From Gammaproteobacteria bacterium (GTDB lineage: Bacteria; Pseudomonadota; Gammaproteobacteria; UBA6429; Thiohalophilaceae), in assembly GCA_024641475.1 (NCBI GenBank), contig JAHECZ010000019.1, positions 1 through 54,105 of the forward strand: a DNA stretch of 54,105 nt. The letters run 5' to 3'. The stretch's first letter is position 1; each line of letters starts with the position of its first letter. Positions 45,037 to 53,318 of the stretch are shown one piece after another. The notes beneath the pieces were generated by a model. That model saw nothing but the letters and a program-made list of their open reading frames with translations. It did not search any database and was not told the origin of the DNA. A program made the position numbers and the translations under genes.

Positions 45037-45969
45037 TCAAAAAATGCGGACAGCCTGCAAGGTTTTCAAGACCTCATTGGCTAAGTCTTTGTTTAAACAG
45101 TCAAAAATAGTTACATTATCCATGCCACGCAGCCAGGTCATTTGCCGTTTTGCTAACTGGCGCGTCGCAGTAATCGCTTTTTCGACCATGATTTCGTAGC
45201 TATATTGCCCTTCCAGGTATTCCCACACCTGACGATATCCCACAGCGCGTAACGCGGGCATGTCCGGGGTTAAATCGCCTCGCTGCCGCAAGTGTACGAC
45301 CTCGTCGATTAAACCAGACTTAAGCATGAGCTCAAAACGACGGGCAATCCGTTGCCGTAATATTTCACGATCACCCGGCATAAGTCCCAGACGAAGAATA
45401 TGATTCGTTAATGGTGTCTGGGTTTGCGCTTGCCAGACTGAAATCGGCGTACCCGTAAGACGATAGACTTCCAGTGCACGCAGAATACGCTGGGGATCAT
45501 TCGGATGTATCCGTGCCGCCGCCGCCGGATCAGCGCGGGCAAGTTCATCGTGAAGCGCTTGCCAGCCTTCCAGGTTTGCTTGAGCCAGCATGGCATCACG
45601 CAATGCGGGGTCAGCCGGAGGCATACTGGCGATACCTTCCAATAAACTGCGAAAATACAACATCGTACCACCCACCAACAGCGGTATACGTCCGTGCGCA
45701 GCGATATCGGCTATTTCGCGCTGTACATCGGTGACGAAGCGCGCTGCGGAATAGGCTTCCGTCGGATCAAGAAAATCGATTAACCGATGTGGTGCTTGCT
45801 GTAATATTTCAATTGAAGGTTTTGCGGTACCGATATCCATATCTTTATATATCAATGCTGAATCCACACTGATGATCTCGAACGGCAGGCGCTGAACAAG
45901 TTCGACGGCGAGATCCGTCTTGCCACAGGCTGTCGGTCCCATCAAACAAACTACGGTGGTTGGTGTCAT
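45037..45969 (-). CDS. miaA: tRNA dimethylallyltransferase MiaA
   Basis: 310 residues from the ATG at 45967-45969, which overlaps the mutL stop by 4 nt; the frame is open for 24 further codons inside mutL. Walker A GPTACGKTDLA, DSALIYKDMDIGTAKPS, VGGTMLYFRSL and NDPQRILRALEVY are intact. It adds isopentenyl groups to A37 of tRNAs reading UNN codons. Confidence 0.96.
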   Translation of the reverse strand: MTPTTVVCLMGPTACGKTDLAVELVQRLPFEIISVDSALIYKDMDIGTAKPSIEILQQAPHRLIDFLDPTEAYSAARFVTDVQREIADIAAHGRIPLLVGGTMLYFRSLLEGIASMPPADPALRDAMLAQANLEGWQALHDELARADPAAAARIHPNDPQRILRALEVYRLTGTPISVWQAQTQTPLTNHILRLGLMPGDREILRQRIARRFELMLKSGLIDEVVHLRQRGDLTPDMPALRAVGYRQVWEYLEGQYSYEIMVEKAITATRQLAKRQMTWLRGMDNVTIFDCLNKDLANEVLKTLQAVRIF

Positions 45970-47636
45970 GCCGTCACTTTGGTAACAGCATGCTGCTGTA
46001 CCCAACGATGAAATTGATCTGCATCGATTTGCATGCGCCATGGCACAACCGATGTGTGCAGCCGTTTTGCATCCTGCAACAACAAACCTCGTTGCGCCTC
46101 ATCTACCGGAATAAAATTATCCTGTAAATGGCGTAACAAGCGCGCGATTAAGATGCCGCCAATGTTTTGCTTTGGCTGGTTATAATCGATTGCCTCACTC
46201 AACATCCCCGCCAGTAATGTTTCTATGCATGCAGCCGGTATCCGATTCGGAACAGTCCGTAGCAGGATGCTGCGTGGACCGGCAATACTGCAATCAAATC
46301 CCAGCTCATGCAGCACATCAAGAAGACAATCGCAACGTTGCAGCATCACGCTGGACACTTCGAATACTTTAGGCAGTAACAGCGGCAGGCTGATAATGGG
46401 ATGATTGTGTCGATCAGCGTACGTGGCCTGAACAGCGTCGATACGCAGCAAATGCAGATCGGTAATTTGTAGCTGCTGATCTATTGCCTGTAAATAATAC
46501 CTGTCAAATAAAATCATCCCGCTGCCAGTTGCCATTGGTGCAGAGACCGCCGCATAGCGCGATACTGATTCTGCTACGCCGGTTATATCTACTGAATGAA
46601 TCGGCGCATATGCATTCGAATGATTCGATTCCCGCTGCAGACTATCGCGCAGACACCGAGCCAAAAAATCATGTACCAGCCGGGTCTCATGAAAACGGAC
46701 TTCGTGTTTGGTGGGATGCACATTAACGTCAATGACCTGTGGATCGATGTCCAGATACAACACATACGCAGGATAGCGTCCTGGTGGCAATGTGGCCTGA
46801 TAGGCCATACGGATGGCATGCGTGATGATCCGATCGCGGATGATGCGGCCATTGATATAGAAATACTGCAGATCCGATTGTTGGCGCGTATAGGTCGGCG
46901 TGCTCACCCAGCCATGTAATCGCATCGCCTGATGCGCAAATTCAATTTGCAATGACTGTTGGATAAACGTCTCACTCAACAGTTGAGCGACACGTCGATT
47001 ACGGCCAACAGCATCATTTACTGCTGGCAATCGATGGATTTGGCGTTGATTGTGCTGAACAAAAAAACCAACATCAAACCGGCTCAACGCCAGGCGTTTG
47101 ATCACATCATCGCAATAGCGATATTCGGTTTGCTCACTACGTAAGAATTTTCTGCGCGCAGGCGTATTGTAAAAGAGATGCTCGATGATCACCGTAGTGC
47201 CTGTGGCATGTGCCACAGCGGTGGGTAACTCTGCCTTACGATAACTCAAACGCTGCCCGCTGGATTGATCCAGGCGAGTACTGTGTATTTCCCATTCGCT
47301 TACCGAACAAATACTGGCGAGAGCTTCACCACGGAAGCCCAAAGATCGGAGGTTATAGAGATCATCGAGTTGGGTAATTTTACTGGTTGCATGTCGGTAT
47401 ATCGCTAATGGCAGTTCCTCCGCGGTAATACCGTGACCGTTGTCGGTAACGCGGATACGTGTGGTGCCGCCATGCTGCAATTCAATATCCAAACGGGTGG
47501 CACCGGCATCGAGACTGTTTTCCACCAGTTCCTTGACGACAGAGGCTGGTCGTTCAATGACTTCACCAGCCGCAATTTGATCCGCCAGTTGCGGCGATAA
47601 GACACGAATGGGAGCAAAATCAGATACCACGGACAT
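45966..47636 (-). CDS. mutL: DNA mismatch repair protein MutL
   Basis: 556 residues, a little shorter than the 615 of E. coli, mainly in the linker. The GHKL ATPase domain is complete: QIAAGEVIERPASVVKELVENSLDAGA, TDNGHGI, LGFRGEALASI. The C-terminal dimerisation domain lacks the DQHA-x2-E-x4-E endonuclease motif, so nicking would need MutH or another nuclease. No mutH is in the window. It starts 82 bp after the amidase gene. Confidence 0.96.
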   Translation of the reverse strand: MSVVSDFAPIRVLSPQLADQIAAGEVIERPASVVKELVENSLDAGATRLDIELQHGGTTRIRVTDNGHGITAEELPLAIYRHATSKITQLDDLYNLRSLGFRGEALASICSVSEWEIHSTRLDQSSGQRLSYRKAELPTAVAHATGTTVIIEHLFYNTPARRKFLRSEQTEYRYCDDVIKRLALSRFDVGFFVQHNQRQIHRLPAVNDAVGRNRRVAQLLSETFIQQSLQIEFAHQAMRLHGWVSTPTYTRQQSDLQYFYINGRIIRDRIITHAIRMAYQATLPPGRYPAYVLYLDIDPQVIDVNVHPTKHEVRFHETRLVHDFLARCLRDSLQRESNHSNAYAPIHSVDITGVAESVSRYAAVSAPMATGSGMILFDRYYLQAIDQQLQITDLHLLRIDAVQATYADRHNHPIISLPLLLPKVFEVSSVMLQRCDCLLDVLHELGFDCSIAGPRSILLRTVPNRIPAACIETLLAGMLSEAIDYNQPKQNIGGILIARLLRHLQDNFIPVDEAQRGLLLQDAKRLHTSVVPWRMQIDADQFHRWVQQHAVTKVTA

Positions 47637-47718
47637 GCCGCAAGTGTAAGGAAAAAATCCCGGTGATTAAAGCAAGAACAGCAAAACAGTCACATTAAAC
47701 CACACGAATCAAACAGGA

Positions 47719-48936
47719 CTACCCACCTGTATTGTCGCGTTCGCCACTGGCGATACGTTGCCTGGTTTGACGTTGCTCGGCCATGTGTGTGCCCGGTGGT
47801 GGATTTTGTTTAAAATAACTCAATATGCCTTTGAATATTGCTTTGGCAAAGGTTTGCTGCTGCGCCGGATTCCGTAACTTGGCTTCTTCTGACGGATTGG
47901 AAATAAATGCTGTTTCTACCAGCAATGAAGGAATATCCGGCGCCTTGAGCACACGGAATCCCGCCTGCTCAACCCGACCTTTATGCAAAGTGTTGATTCC
48001 GCGTAAACCCGTTAAGACATATTTGGCGGCAGAATGACTGTCTTCAATGGTGGAGTTACGCACCATATCGACAAGCACCATCTTCAGCAGATCATCTTTA
48101 TCATCCAGACTGACACCACCGACCAGATCCGAATTGTTTTCACTATCGGCTAAAAATTTCGCGACCTGTGAACTGGCGCCATGTTCGGACAACACAAACA
48201 CCGAGGAACCCTTGGCGCGTCGATTGGTGAAGGCATCGGCATGAATCGAAACAAACAGATCCGCCTCAGCATCCCGCGCTTTCTCGACACGTTTGTGCAA
48301 TGAAACGAAATAATCGCTTTCCCGAATCATGACTGATTTCATACCCGGCTGCTTGCGAATCAATGCGTCAAGATTTTTGGCGATTTTCAGTACTACGTCT
48401 TTTTCACGTGTGCCTTTTCTGCCAAGCGCACCGCTATCATCACCGCCATGCCCCGCATCAATTGCGATCACAATATCGCGTCCACGTGCGGGTAAGGCGA
48501 TATCCTTCGGCAGCGGCTTGCGGGGAGTCACGGTAGCGGTCTCGTATTCAAGATCCAGAACCAGACGGTTACCGTATTCGCCTTGCGGCTTGAGACTGAA
48601 ACTTTTGGCTTTGACCTTGCGGTTGAGATCCAACACCACGCGCAGATCGGTGGCACCGCGTTTGGCATAACGAATTTCTTTAATGACATTATCCGCAGCA
48701 GTCAACTGTGGTAACACAGCTTTAAATTCCGCGGCATCGATATCGACAACAACCCGCTCGGGATCGCTCAAGGTAAACAGGCTGTGTTGCACGGGCGCAT
48801 TGAGATCAAATACCAGGCGAGTATGATCGGGTGCCGGCCACAGACGCATACCGGCGATATCTGCGGCATGCACCGCATTGACGCTGCCCCAAATCAGCAA
48901 GGCTATCAATCCGTGGTTCACCATCCACCGCACCAT
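47719..48936 (-). CDS. periplasmic N-acetylmuramoyl-L-alanine amidase (AmiB/AmiC type)
   Basis: 405 residues. A Sec signal (GLIALLIWGSVNAVHA) leads to an AMIN domain (MRLWPAPDHTRLVFDLNAP to RLVLDLEYE), which targets the septum, and an Amidase_3 catalytic domain: AIDAGHGGDDSGA, the zinc-binding glutamate in MIRESDYF, SIHADAF and catalytic VETAFISNPSE. The inhibitory helix region near 250-270 is present, implying activation by EnvC or NlpD. A Met four codons downstream is an alternative start. By position it corresponds to amiB. Confidence 0.93.
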   Translation of the reverse strand: MVRWMVNHGLIALLIWGSVNAVHAADIAGMRLWPAPDHTRLVFDLNAPVQHSLFTLSDPERVVVDIDAAEFKAVLPQLTAADNVIKEIRYAKRGATDLRVVLDLNRKVKAKSFSLKPQGEYGNRLVLDLEYETATVTPRKPLPKDIALPARGRDIVIAIDAGHGGDDSGALGRKGTREKDVVLKIAKNLDALIRKQPGMKSVMIRESDYFVSLHKRVEKARDAEADLFVSIHADAFTNRRAKGSSVFVLSEHGASSQVAKFLADSENNSDLVGGVSLDDKDDLLKMVLVDMVRNSTIEDSHSAAKYVLTGLRGINTLHKGRVEQAGFRVLKAPDIPSLLVETAFISNPSEEAKLRNPAQQQTFAKAIFKGILSYFKQNPPPGTHMAEQRQTRQRIASGERDNTGG

Positions 48937-48968
48937 GACTTTCCCTCGTGATTAATCCCGTATGATTA

Positions 48969-48996
48969 ATTGTGCCTTACTTTGGCATAATTTCAA
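48969..48996 (-). promoter_or_regulatory. candidate sigma-70 promoter of the amidase-mutL-miaA-hfq run
   Basis: On the minus strand TTGAAA (48991-48996), 16-bp spacer, CACAAT (48969-48974), 33 bp before the amidase start. The direct repeat gattaat occurs twice, 14 bp apart (48950-48956 and 48964-48970). Confidence 0.45.
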
Positions 48997-49048
48997 GGAA
49001 AATAATGATATTTTTTATGGAGATAGCATGTTTTGTTAATCTTGGCAC

Positions 49049-49525
49049 TTAAGAGATCGCCGTGAGACAGGCAGCGGCGCGTTGTAACCAATCTTTTCCA
49101 ACATGAGAGCTGGTCTGAAACGTAATTTGCCGTTCCACACCGTGGGGTTGCAGGTGCAAAATCAAGTCAGCCGCGGGTATCTCCGCCTCACCCCGGCCTG
49201 GCCATTCGATCAGACATACTGCCTCAGCACTAAAAATCTCGCGTGTGCCAATAAACTCCAGCTCCTGCGGATCGTTTAAACGATATAAATCAAAGTGATA
49301 TATGTCACCGCCAGCCGTTTGGTAGGGTTCCACCAGGGTATAGGTTGGGCTTTTTACCACGCCAGTATGTCCACTTGCCTGAACGAAACCGCGGACCAAC
49401 GTCGTCTTCCCTGCCCCCAAATCCCCTTGCAAATACACAATGGCATGGGCGGGACGTGTCGCGGCCAAACAAGCACCGATGGCTTCGGTGTTGGCACTGT
49501 CGTGTGCGATGACTTGCTGTTGCAT
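49049..49525 (-). CDS. tsaE: tRNA threonylcarbamoyladenosine biosynthesis ATPase TsaE
   Basis: 158 residues. Walker A GDLGAGKTTLVRG and the family block SPTYTLVEPY ... YHFDLYRL are intact. With TsaB and TsaD it makes t6A37 in tRNAs reading ANN codons. It starts 3 bp after nnr. Confidence 0.96.
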   Translation of the reverse strand: MQQQVIAHDSANTEAIGACLAATRPAHAIVYLQGDLGAGKTTLVRGFVQASGHTGVVKSPTYTLVEPYQTAGGDIYHFDLYRLNDPQELEFIGTREIFSAEAVCLIEWPGRGEAEIPAADLILHLQPHGVERQITFQTSSHVGKDWLQRAAACLTAIS

Positions 49526-49528
49526 GAA

Positions 49529-51016
49529 TTAACTAACCGGATTGGCCAGGCGTCGTAGCCAGCTCATCAAATCACTGGCCAACAAACCCCGTTCGCCCGC
49601 CGCCTTCGCCGCCGCATCACCGGCGGCTGAATGCAGGACGGTGCCGAGCTGACTGGCTTCGAGTAACGACATTCCCTGCGCAACCAGCGCTGCGATGACG
49701 CCGGTTAACACATCGCCCATTCCACCACTCGCCATGCCGGGGTTACCTTCGCTGCATAACTGCAAGGCAACATTCGGCGCGGCTATCAATGTGCCTGCGC
49801 CTTTAAGTACGATTATTCCACCATATTGTTTCTGGAGTGCTTGCACAGCGGCAAACCGATCCTGGTGCAACTCATGACAACTTTTGCCTAATAACCGCGC
49901 TGCTTCTGCACAATGCGGCGTAAGTACCCACTTTTGCCGTTGCACAGGTGCGTGCGCCAGTAAACTCAAGGCGTCGGCATCAAGGATTAATGGTAATTCG
50001 GAATCCAGTGCCAACTTTAGCATTTGCTGGCCCCAATCCTGCTGGCCCAGGCCTGGGCCAATCGCGATCACATCGGCGCGTTCGGTTAATACCTGTAGAT
50101 TCGCCTCGTCTTCTACAGCATGCACCATCAGCTCCGGCCGGTTCGCATTGAGCAGCGCAGCATGTGACCCACGAGTGGCAATACTGACTAACCCTGCACC
50201 CGTACGGAGTGCAGCCTCACCTGCCAGGCGTATTGCACCGGTATAACCCGCGTCACCACCGATAAGTAATACATGACCACTCTGTCCCTTGTGAGCAGTA
50301 CGCGCACGAGGTTTAAGCAAGGATTTATAGCGCGGATAATCCACGCGCTCGACTTCAATCGATTGTGTCTGATGTGCTGCCGCAGGCACACTAAGATCAT
50401 GAAAGGCAATTGCCCCTGTATAGTCAGGCCCATCACCGGTAAATAAGCCACGCTTTAATCCTAAAAATGCGATTGTGCACATCGCACGTATCGCTACGCC
50501 ATGTGGCATGCCACTATCGGCATCCAAACCCGAAGGAATATCCAGCGACAAGACCGGGAGAGTTGCCAGATTGATTGATTCGATAACTGACGCAATCTCA
50601 CCTGTTACATCACCGTGTAAGCCCGTACCCAATACGGCATCGACCACTACGTCTGCCGCTTGCAGATCGTTGGCGTTAAATGCGCGCAGTTCGACATCGA
50701 GATTTTGCAAGCGTTGTAGCGCTGACAGGGCATTTCCCTGCAGGCGATTGGTATCGCCGACTTGCAATACGACCACTTCCATACCGGCTTCTCTGGCCAG
50801 CCGTGCCAGCACAAAACCGTCACCGCCGTTATTGCCATGACCACACACCACCACCAGGCGTTGCGCCTTGAGCCAGCGACGCTGTAACTCAGCAAATGCG
50901 GCGGCACCGGCACGTTCCATTAAAATCGTGTCGGAAATCCCCAGTGTCTCGATCACATAGCGATCGATCTGGCGGACCTGTTCACCACGGTAAAGGGCAT
51001 ACGGTAATATTGACAT
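49529..51016 (-). CDS. nnr: bifunctional NAD(P)H-hydrate repair enzyme Nnr
   Basis: 495 residues from the ATG at 51014-51016 (MSILPYALYRGEQVRQIDRY); an in-frame TTG 12 codons upstream is a weaker choice. The N-terminal YjeF epimerase domain has VVCGHGNNGGDGFVLAR and VDAVLGTGLHG; the C-terminal ADP-dependent dehydratase has KGQSGHVLLIGGDAGYTGA and NPGMASGGMGDVLTGVI. It repairs hydrated NAD(P)H. It diverges from queG as in E. coli. Confidence 0.95.
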   Translation of the reverse strand: MSILPYALYRGEQVRQIDRYVIETLGISDTILMERAGAAAFAELQRRWLKAQRLVVVCGHGNNGGDGFVLARLAREAGMEVVVLQVGDTNRLQGNALSALQRLQNLDVELRAFNANDLQAADVVVDAVLGTGLHGDVTGEIASVIESINLATLPVLSLDIPSGLDADSGMPHGVAIRAMCTIAFLGLKRGLFTGDGPDYTGAIAFHDLSVPAAAHQTQSIEVERVDYPRYKSLLKPRARTAHKGQSGHVLLIGGDAGYTGAIRLAGEAALRTGAGLVSIATRGSHAALLNANRPELMVHAVEDEANLQVLTERADVIAIGPGLGQQDWGQQMLKLALDSELPLILDADALSLLAHAPVQRQKWVLTPHCAEAARLLGKSCHELHQDRFAAVQALQKQYGGIIVLKGAGTLIAAPNVALQLCSEGNPGMASGGMGDVLTGVIAALVAQGMSLLEASQLGTVLHSAAGDAAAKAAGERGLLASDLMSWLRRLANPVS

Positions 51017-51066
51017 CGTGTTATCGTTGTTTATCGTGAAAGATATCTGCAAGCATAGAAGCTCCC

Positions 51067-52119
51067 ATGCCTAACATTCAACTGTCAGAACTCTCCGCTC
51101 AGATTAAATCCTGGGGAAAACAGCTGGGCTTTCAGGCTATCGGCATTAGCGACGTCCAGCTTGATGTGGCCGAACAACATTTACACAGCTGGCTGGCCAA
51201 ACACTATCACGGCAATATGCAGTGGATGGCCGAACATGGCAGCAAGCGCTCGCGACCGGCCGAACTGGTACCCGGCACATTACGGGTGATTACCGCACGT
51301 CTTGATTACTGGCCTGCCCAGTCCCGCGAGCCCTGGTCGGTACTTGAAGATGGCGACAAGGCATACATATCACGCTATGCACTGGGACGGGATTATCACA
51401 AACTACTGCGATCACGTTTACAAAAACTCGCTGATCAGATTGCCAACCACATAGGTACTTTTGGTTATCGGGTGTTTTGTGACAGTGCACCGGTACTGGA
51501 AAAAGCCCTGGCGGAAAAATCCAGTCTCGGCTGGATCGGCAAACATACCAATGTGATTCACCGCGAACATGGCTCGTATTTTTTTCTGGGTGAGATATAC
51601 ACCGACCTACCATTACCCATCGACGACACATCAAGCAATCATTGTGGGACTTGCCAAAGTTGCATCGAGATATGTCCGACCCAGGCCATCATCGCCCCCT
51701 ATCAGATCGATGCGCGACGCTGCATTTCCTATCTGACGATTGAATTACGCGAGTCCATACCGCTCGACTTGCGCCCGCTGATCGGAAATCGTATTTATGG
51801 CTGCGATGACTGCCAATTGATCTGCCCATGGAACCGCTTTGCAAAAATCACGGCAGAAACAGACTTTGCACCCCGCCACCAGTTGGATGATGTCAAATTG
51901 ATTGATTTGTTCGCCTGGGACGAAGCGACGTTCTTATCGCGCACGGAAGGTTCGGCTATCCGCCGGATTGGTTACGCGTGCTGGTTACGTAATATTGCCG
52001 TCGCGCTGGGAAATGCGCCTCGCTCTGCAGCGGTGTTAAATGCATTAAATACGCGTAAGGATGACACCAGCGAACTGGTTCGTGAACATGTGCGCTGGGC
52101 GTTAGCGCAGCATCAATAA
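51067..52119 (+). CDS. queG: epoxyqueuosine reductase QueG
   Basis: 350 residues. The DUF1730 region, cobalamin-binding part, and two [4Fe-4S] motifs are visible: CGTCQSCIEICPTQAI and CDDCQLICPWNRF. A C-terminal HEAT-like stretch (SELVREHVRWALAQ) is shorter than in E. coli (379 residues). The enzyme makes queuosine from epoxyqueuosine in tRNA. Confidence 0.95.
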   Translation: MPNIQLSELSAQIKSWGKQLGFQAIGISDVQLDVAEQHLHSWLAKHYHGNMQWMAEHGSKRSRPAELVPGTLRVITARLDYWPAQSREPWSVLEDGDKAYISRYALGRDYHKLLRSRLQKLADQIANHIGTFGYRVFCDSAPVLEKALAEKSSLGWIGKHTNVIHREHGSYFFLGEIYTDLPLPIDDTSSNHCGTCQSCIEICPTQAIIAPYQIDARRCISYLTIELRESIPLDLRPLIGNRIYGCDDCQLICPWNRFAKITAETDFAPRHQLDDVKLIDLFAWDEATFLSRTEGSAIRRIGYACWLRNIAVALGNAPRSAAVLNALNTRKDDTSELVREHVRWALAQHQ

Positions 52120-52166
52120 TCTGCAGATTCATAATGCCGATTGGTTCGGTACCACGAATGTACGTG

Positions 52167-52994
52167 TTACAAGCCTGCCAATGAATTAACACGCTCGCGC
52201 ACAATCGAATCGTGAAATGCCTGCTCACTATATTGCCGCTTGTGCAGCAACTGATTACGCAAAGCATCAACCTCACTGTAGTCCAGCATCAGCAGATTTT
52301 CGGAATGAAACCGGGTATGGAGATTGGCATCGAATCTCACGACGAGATTGCCATTCGCAGGTTCATAAATAAGGAAATTATGTTCATCAAGCTTTACGAG
52401 TGAAGGTTCGATATTTTCAATCTGCACTTCGATTGCCGCACGCGGCACACGAGTTCCGCAGGTTTCATCGACCAACAAGCTTTTGGGTGTCTGATTTTTA
52501 TAAAACAGCACCTTGCGGGCAAGCACATGTCCAGCGCGGTCTTTCTTGACCAGGGATGCATTGACAAACTGATAGCAATTATAATTATTGCTCACTACTT
52601 CAATGGTGGCGCCATCACTCATTTGAATTTTTTTATTTCGCGAATATTGTGCCGCACCGGCTTCGCGATAAAATTCCTCGTATTCAACCGGATTATAGGA
52701 ATGGGTTTTTCCGGAAAAAAATTCGATACCTTGACGCAAAAAATCATCGTCACAGCAGGTGTTATCCGACTTGAGAGTTTTAATCGGCTCGGCAACATAC
52801 GTAATCAGTACGTCACCATTGTCCAGCTGAAATAAACGTGGATGAACATTGCGGATATCATTCACATATTGCGGCAATGCATATCCCCAGGCATCCATCG
52901 CTACCGCCTGGGGTTTTTCCTCCACAGCAGTATTCTGATGCCCAAAGGACGGAAACAGCCCGAATAATAAAATGACATTGCCAAGAATATTCAT
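52167..52994 (-). CDS. exported or membrane-anchored protein of unknown function
   Basis: 275 residues with AAGG 7 bp before the ATG. The N-terminus (MNILGNVILLFGLFPSFG) is a weak signal peptide or anchor; no lipobox is seen. The body is hydrophilic with repeated beta-like segments, for example VHPRLFQLDNGDVLITYVAEPI and EPSLVKLDEHNFLIYEPANGNLVVRF, two related-looking '-L.-.N-.LI-Y-P' units. A CCDDD stretch and further cysteines may form disulfides. The C-terminal ~40 residues are helical and charged. I do not recognise a family. It follows the 56-residue gene by 56 bp on the same strand. Confidence 0.65.
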   Translation of the reverse strand: MNILGNVILLFGLFPSFGHQNTAVEEKPQAVAMDAWGYALPQYVNDIRNVHPRLFQLDNGDVLITYVAEPIKTLKSDNTCCDDDFLRQGIEFFSGKTHSYNPVEYEEFYREAGAAQYSRNKKIQMSDGATIEVVSNNYNCYQFVNASLVKKDRAGHVLARKVLFYKNQTPKSLLVDETCGTRVPRAAIEVQIENIEPSLVKLDEHNFLIYEPANGNLVVRFDANLHTRFHSENLLMLDYSEVDALRNQLLHKRQYSEQAFHDSIVRERVNSLAGL

Positions 52995-53050
52995 CGCAGA
53001 ACCTTATGATTTTTTGTTAGTACACCCACACCGATTTCATCGTGGCGGGC

Positions 53051-53221
53051 TTACGCCATCACATCAATATTTTTGCCGAGATTGTCGTAACTACCGGATG
53101 ACTGCACCCGTGACTGCGTCATATCGGTGGCTTCTTTGGCAGCGGCCGACGAGGTATCCACCGCTTTGAACGTGCCGCGCTGAACATTACTGATACTGCC
53201 GCTAAGACTGACATCTGACAT
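53051..53221 (-). CDS. 56-residue protein with a putative-motility-protein-like tail
   Basis: Start at the ATG 53219-53221, with AGGGAG upstream; the open frame continues 62 codons further through sequence that includes the mobA start and is a shadow. The peptide is Ser/Ala/Thr-rich, helical, with no cysteine or membrane segment, and ends NLGKNIDVMA. The 'LG-x-NID' ending resembles the short YjfB-type putative motility proteins found near flagellar genes, but the rest of the match is weak. No flagellar gene is in the window. Confidence 0.55.
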   Translation of the reverse strand: MSDVSLSGSISNVQRGTFKAVDTSSAAAKEATDMTQSRVQSSGSYDNLGKNIDVMA

Positions 53222-53256
53222 GGTGAACTCCCTGCTGCTTGCTTCGTGTACATTTA

Positions 53257-53283
53257 ATAGCGTCGCTTGGGTTAAAATGTTTA
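53257..53283 (-). promoter_or_regulatory. possible sigma-28 (FliA) promoter of the 56-residue gene
   Basis: On the minus strand TAAA (53280-53283), 15-bp spacer, GACGCTAT (53257-53264), which matches the sigma-28 -10 consensus GCCGATAA at five of eight positions. The transcription start would be ~30 bp before the start codon. The match is modest. Confidence 0.3.
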
Positions 53284-53318
53284 GTGCTCCTGACATACCA
53301 AAAAAGAGATAAAACAAC

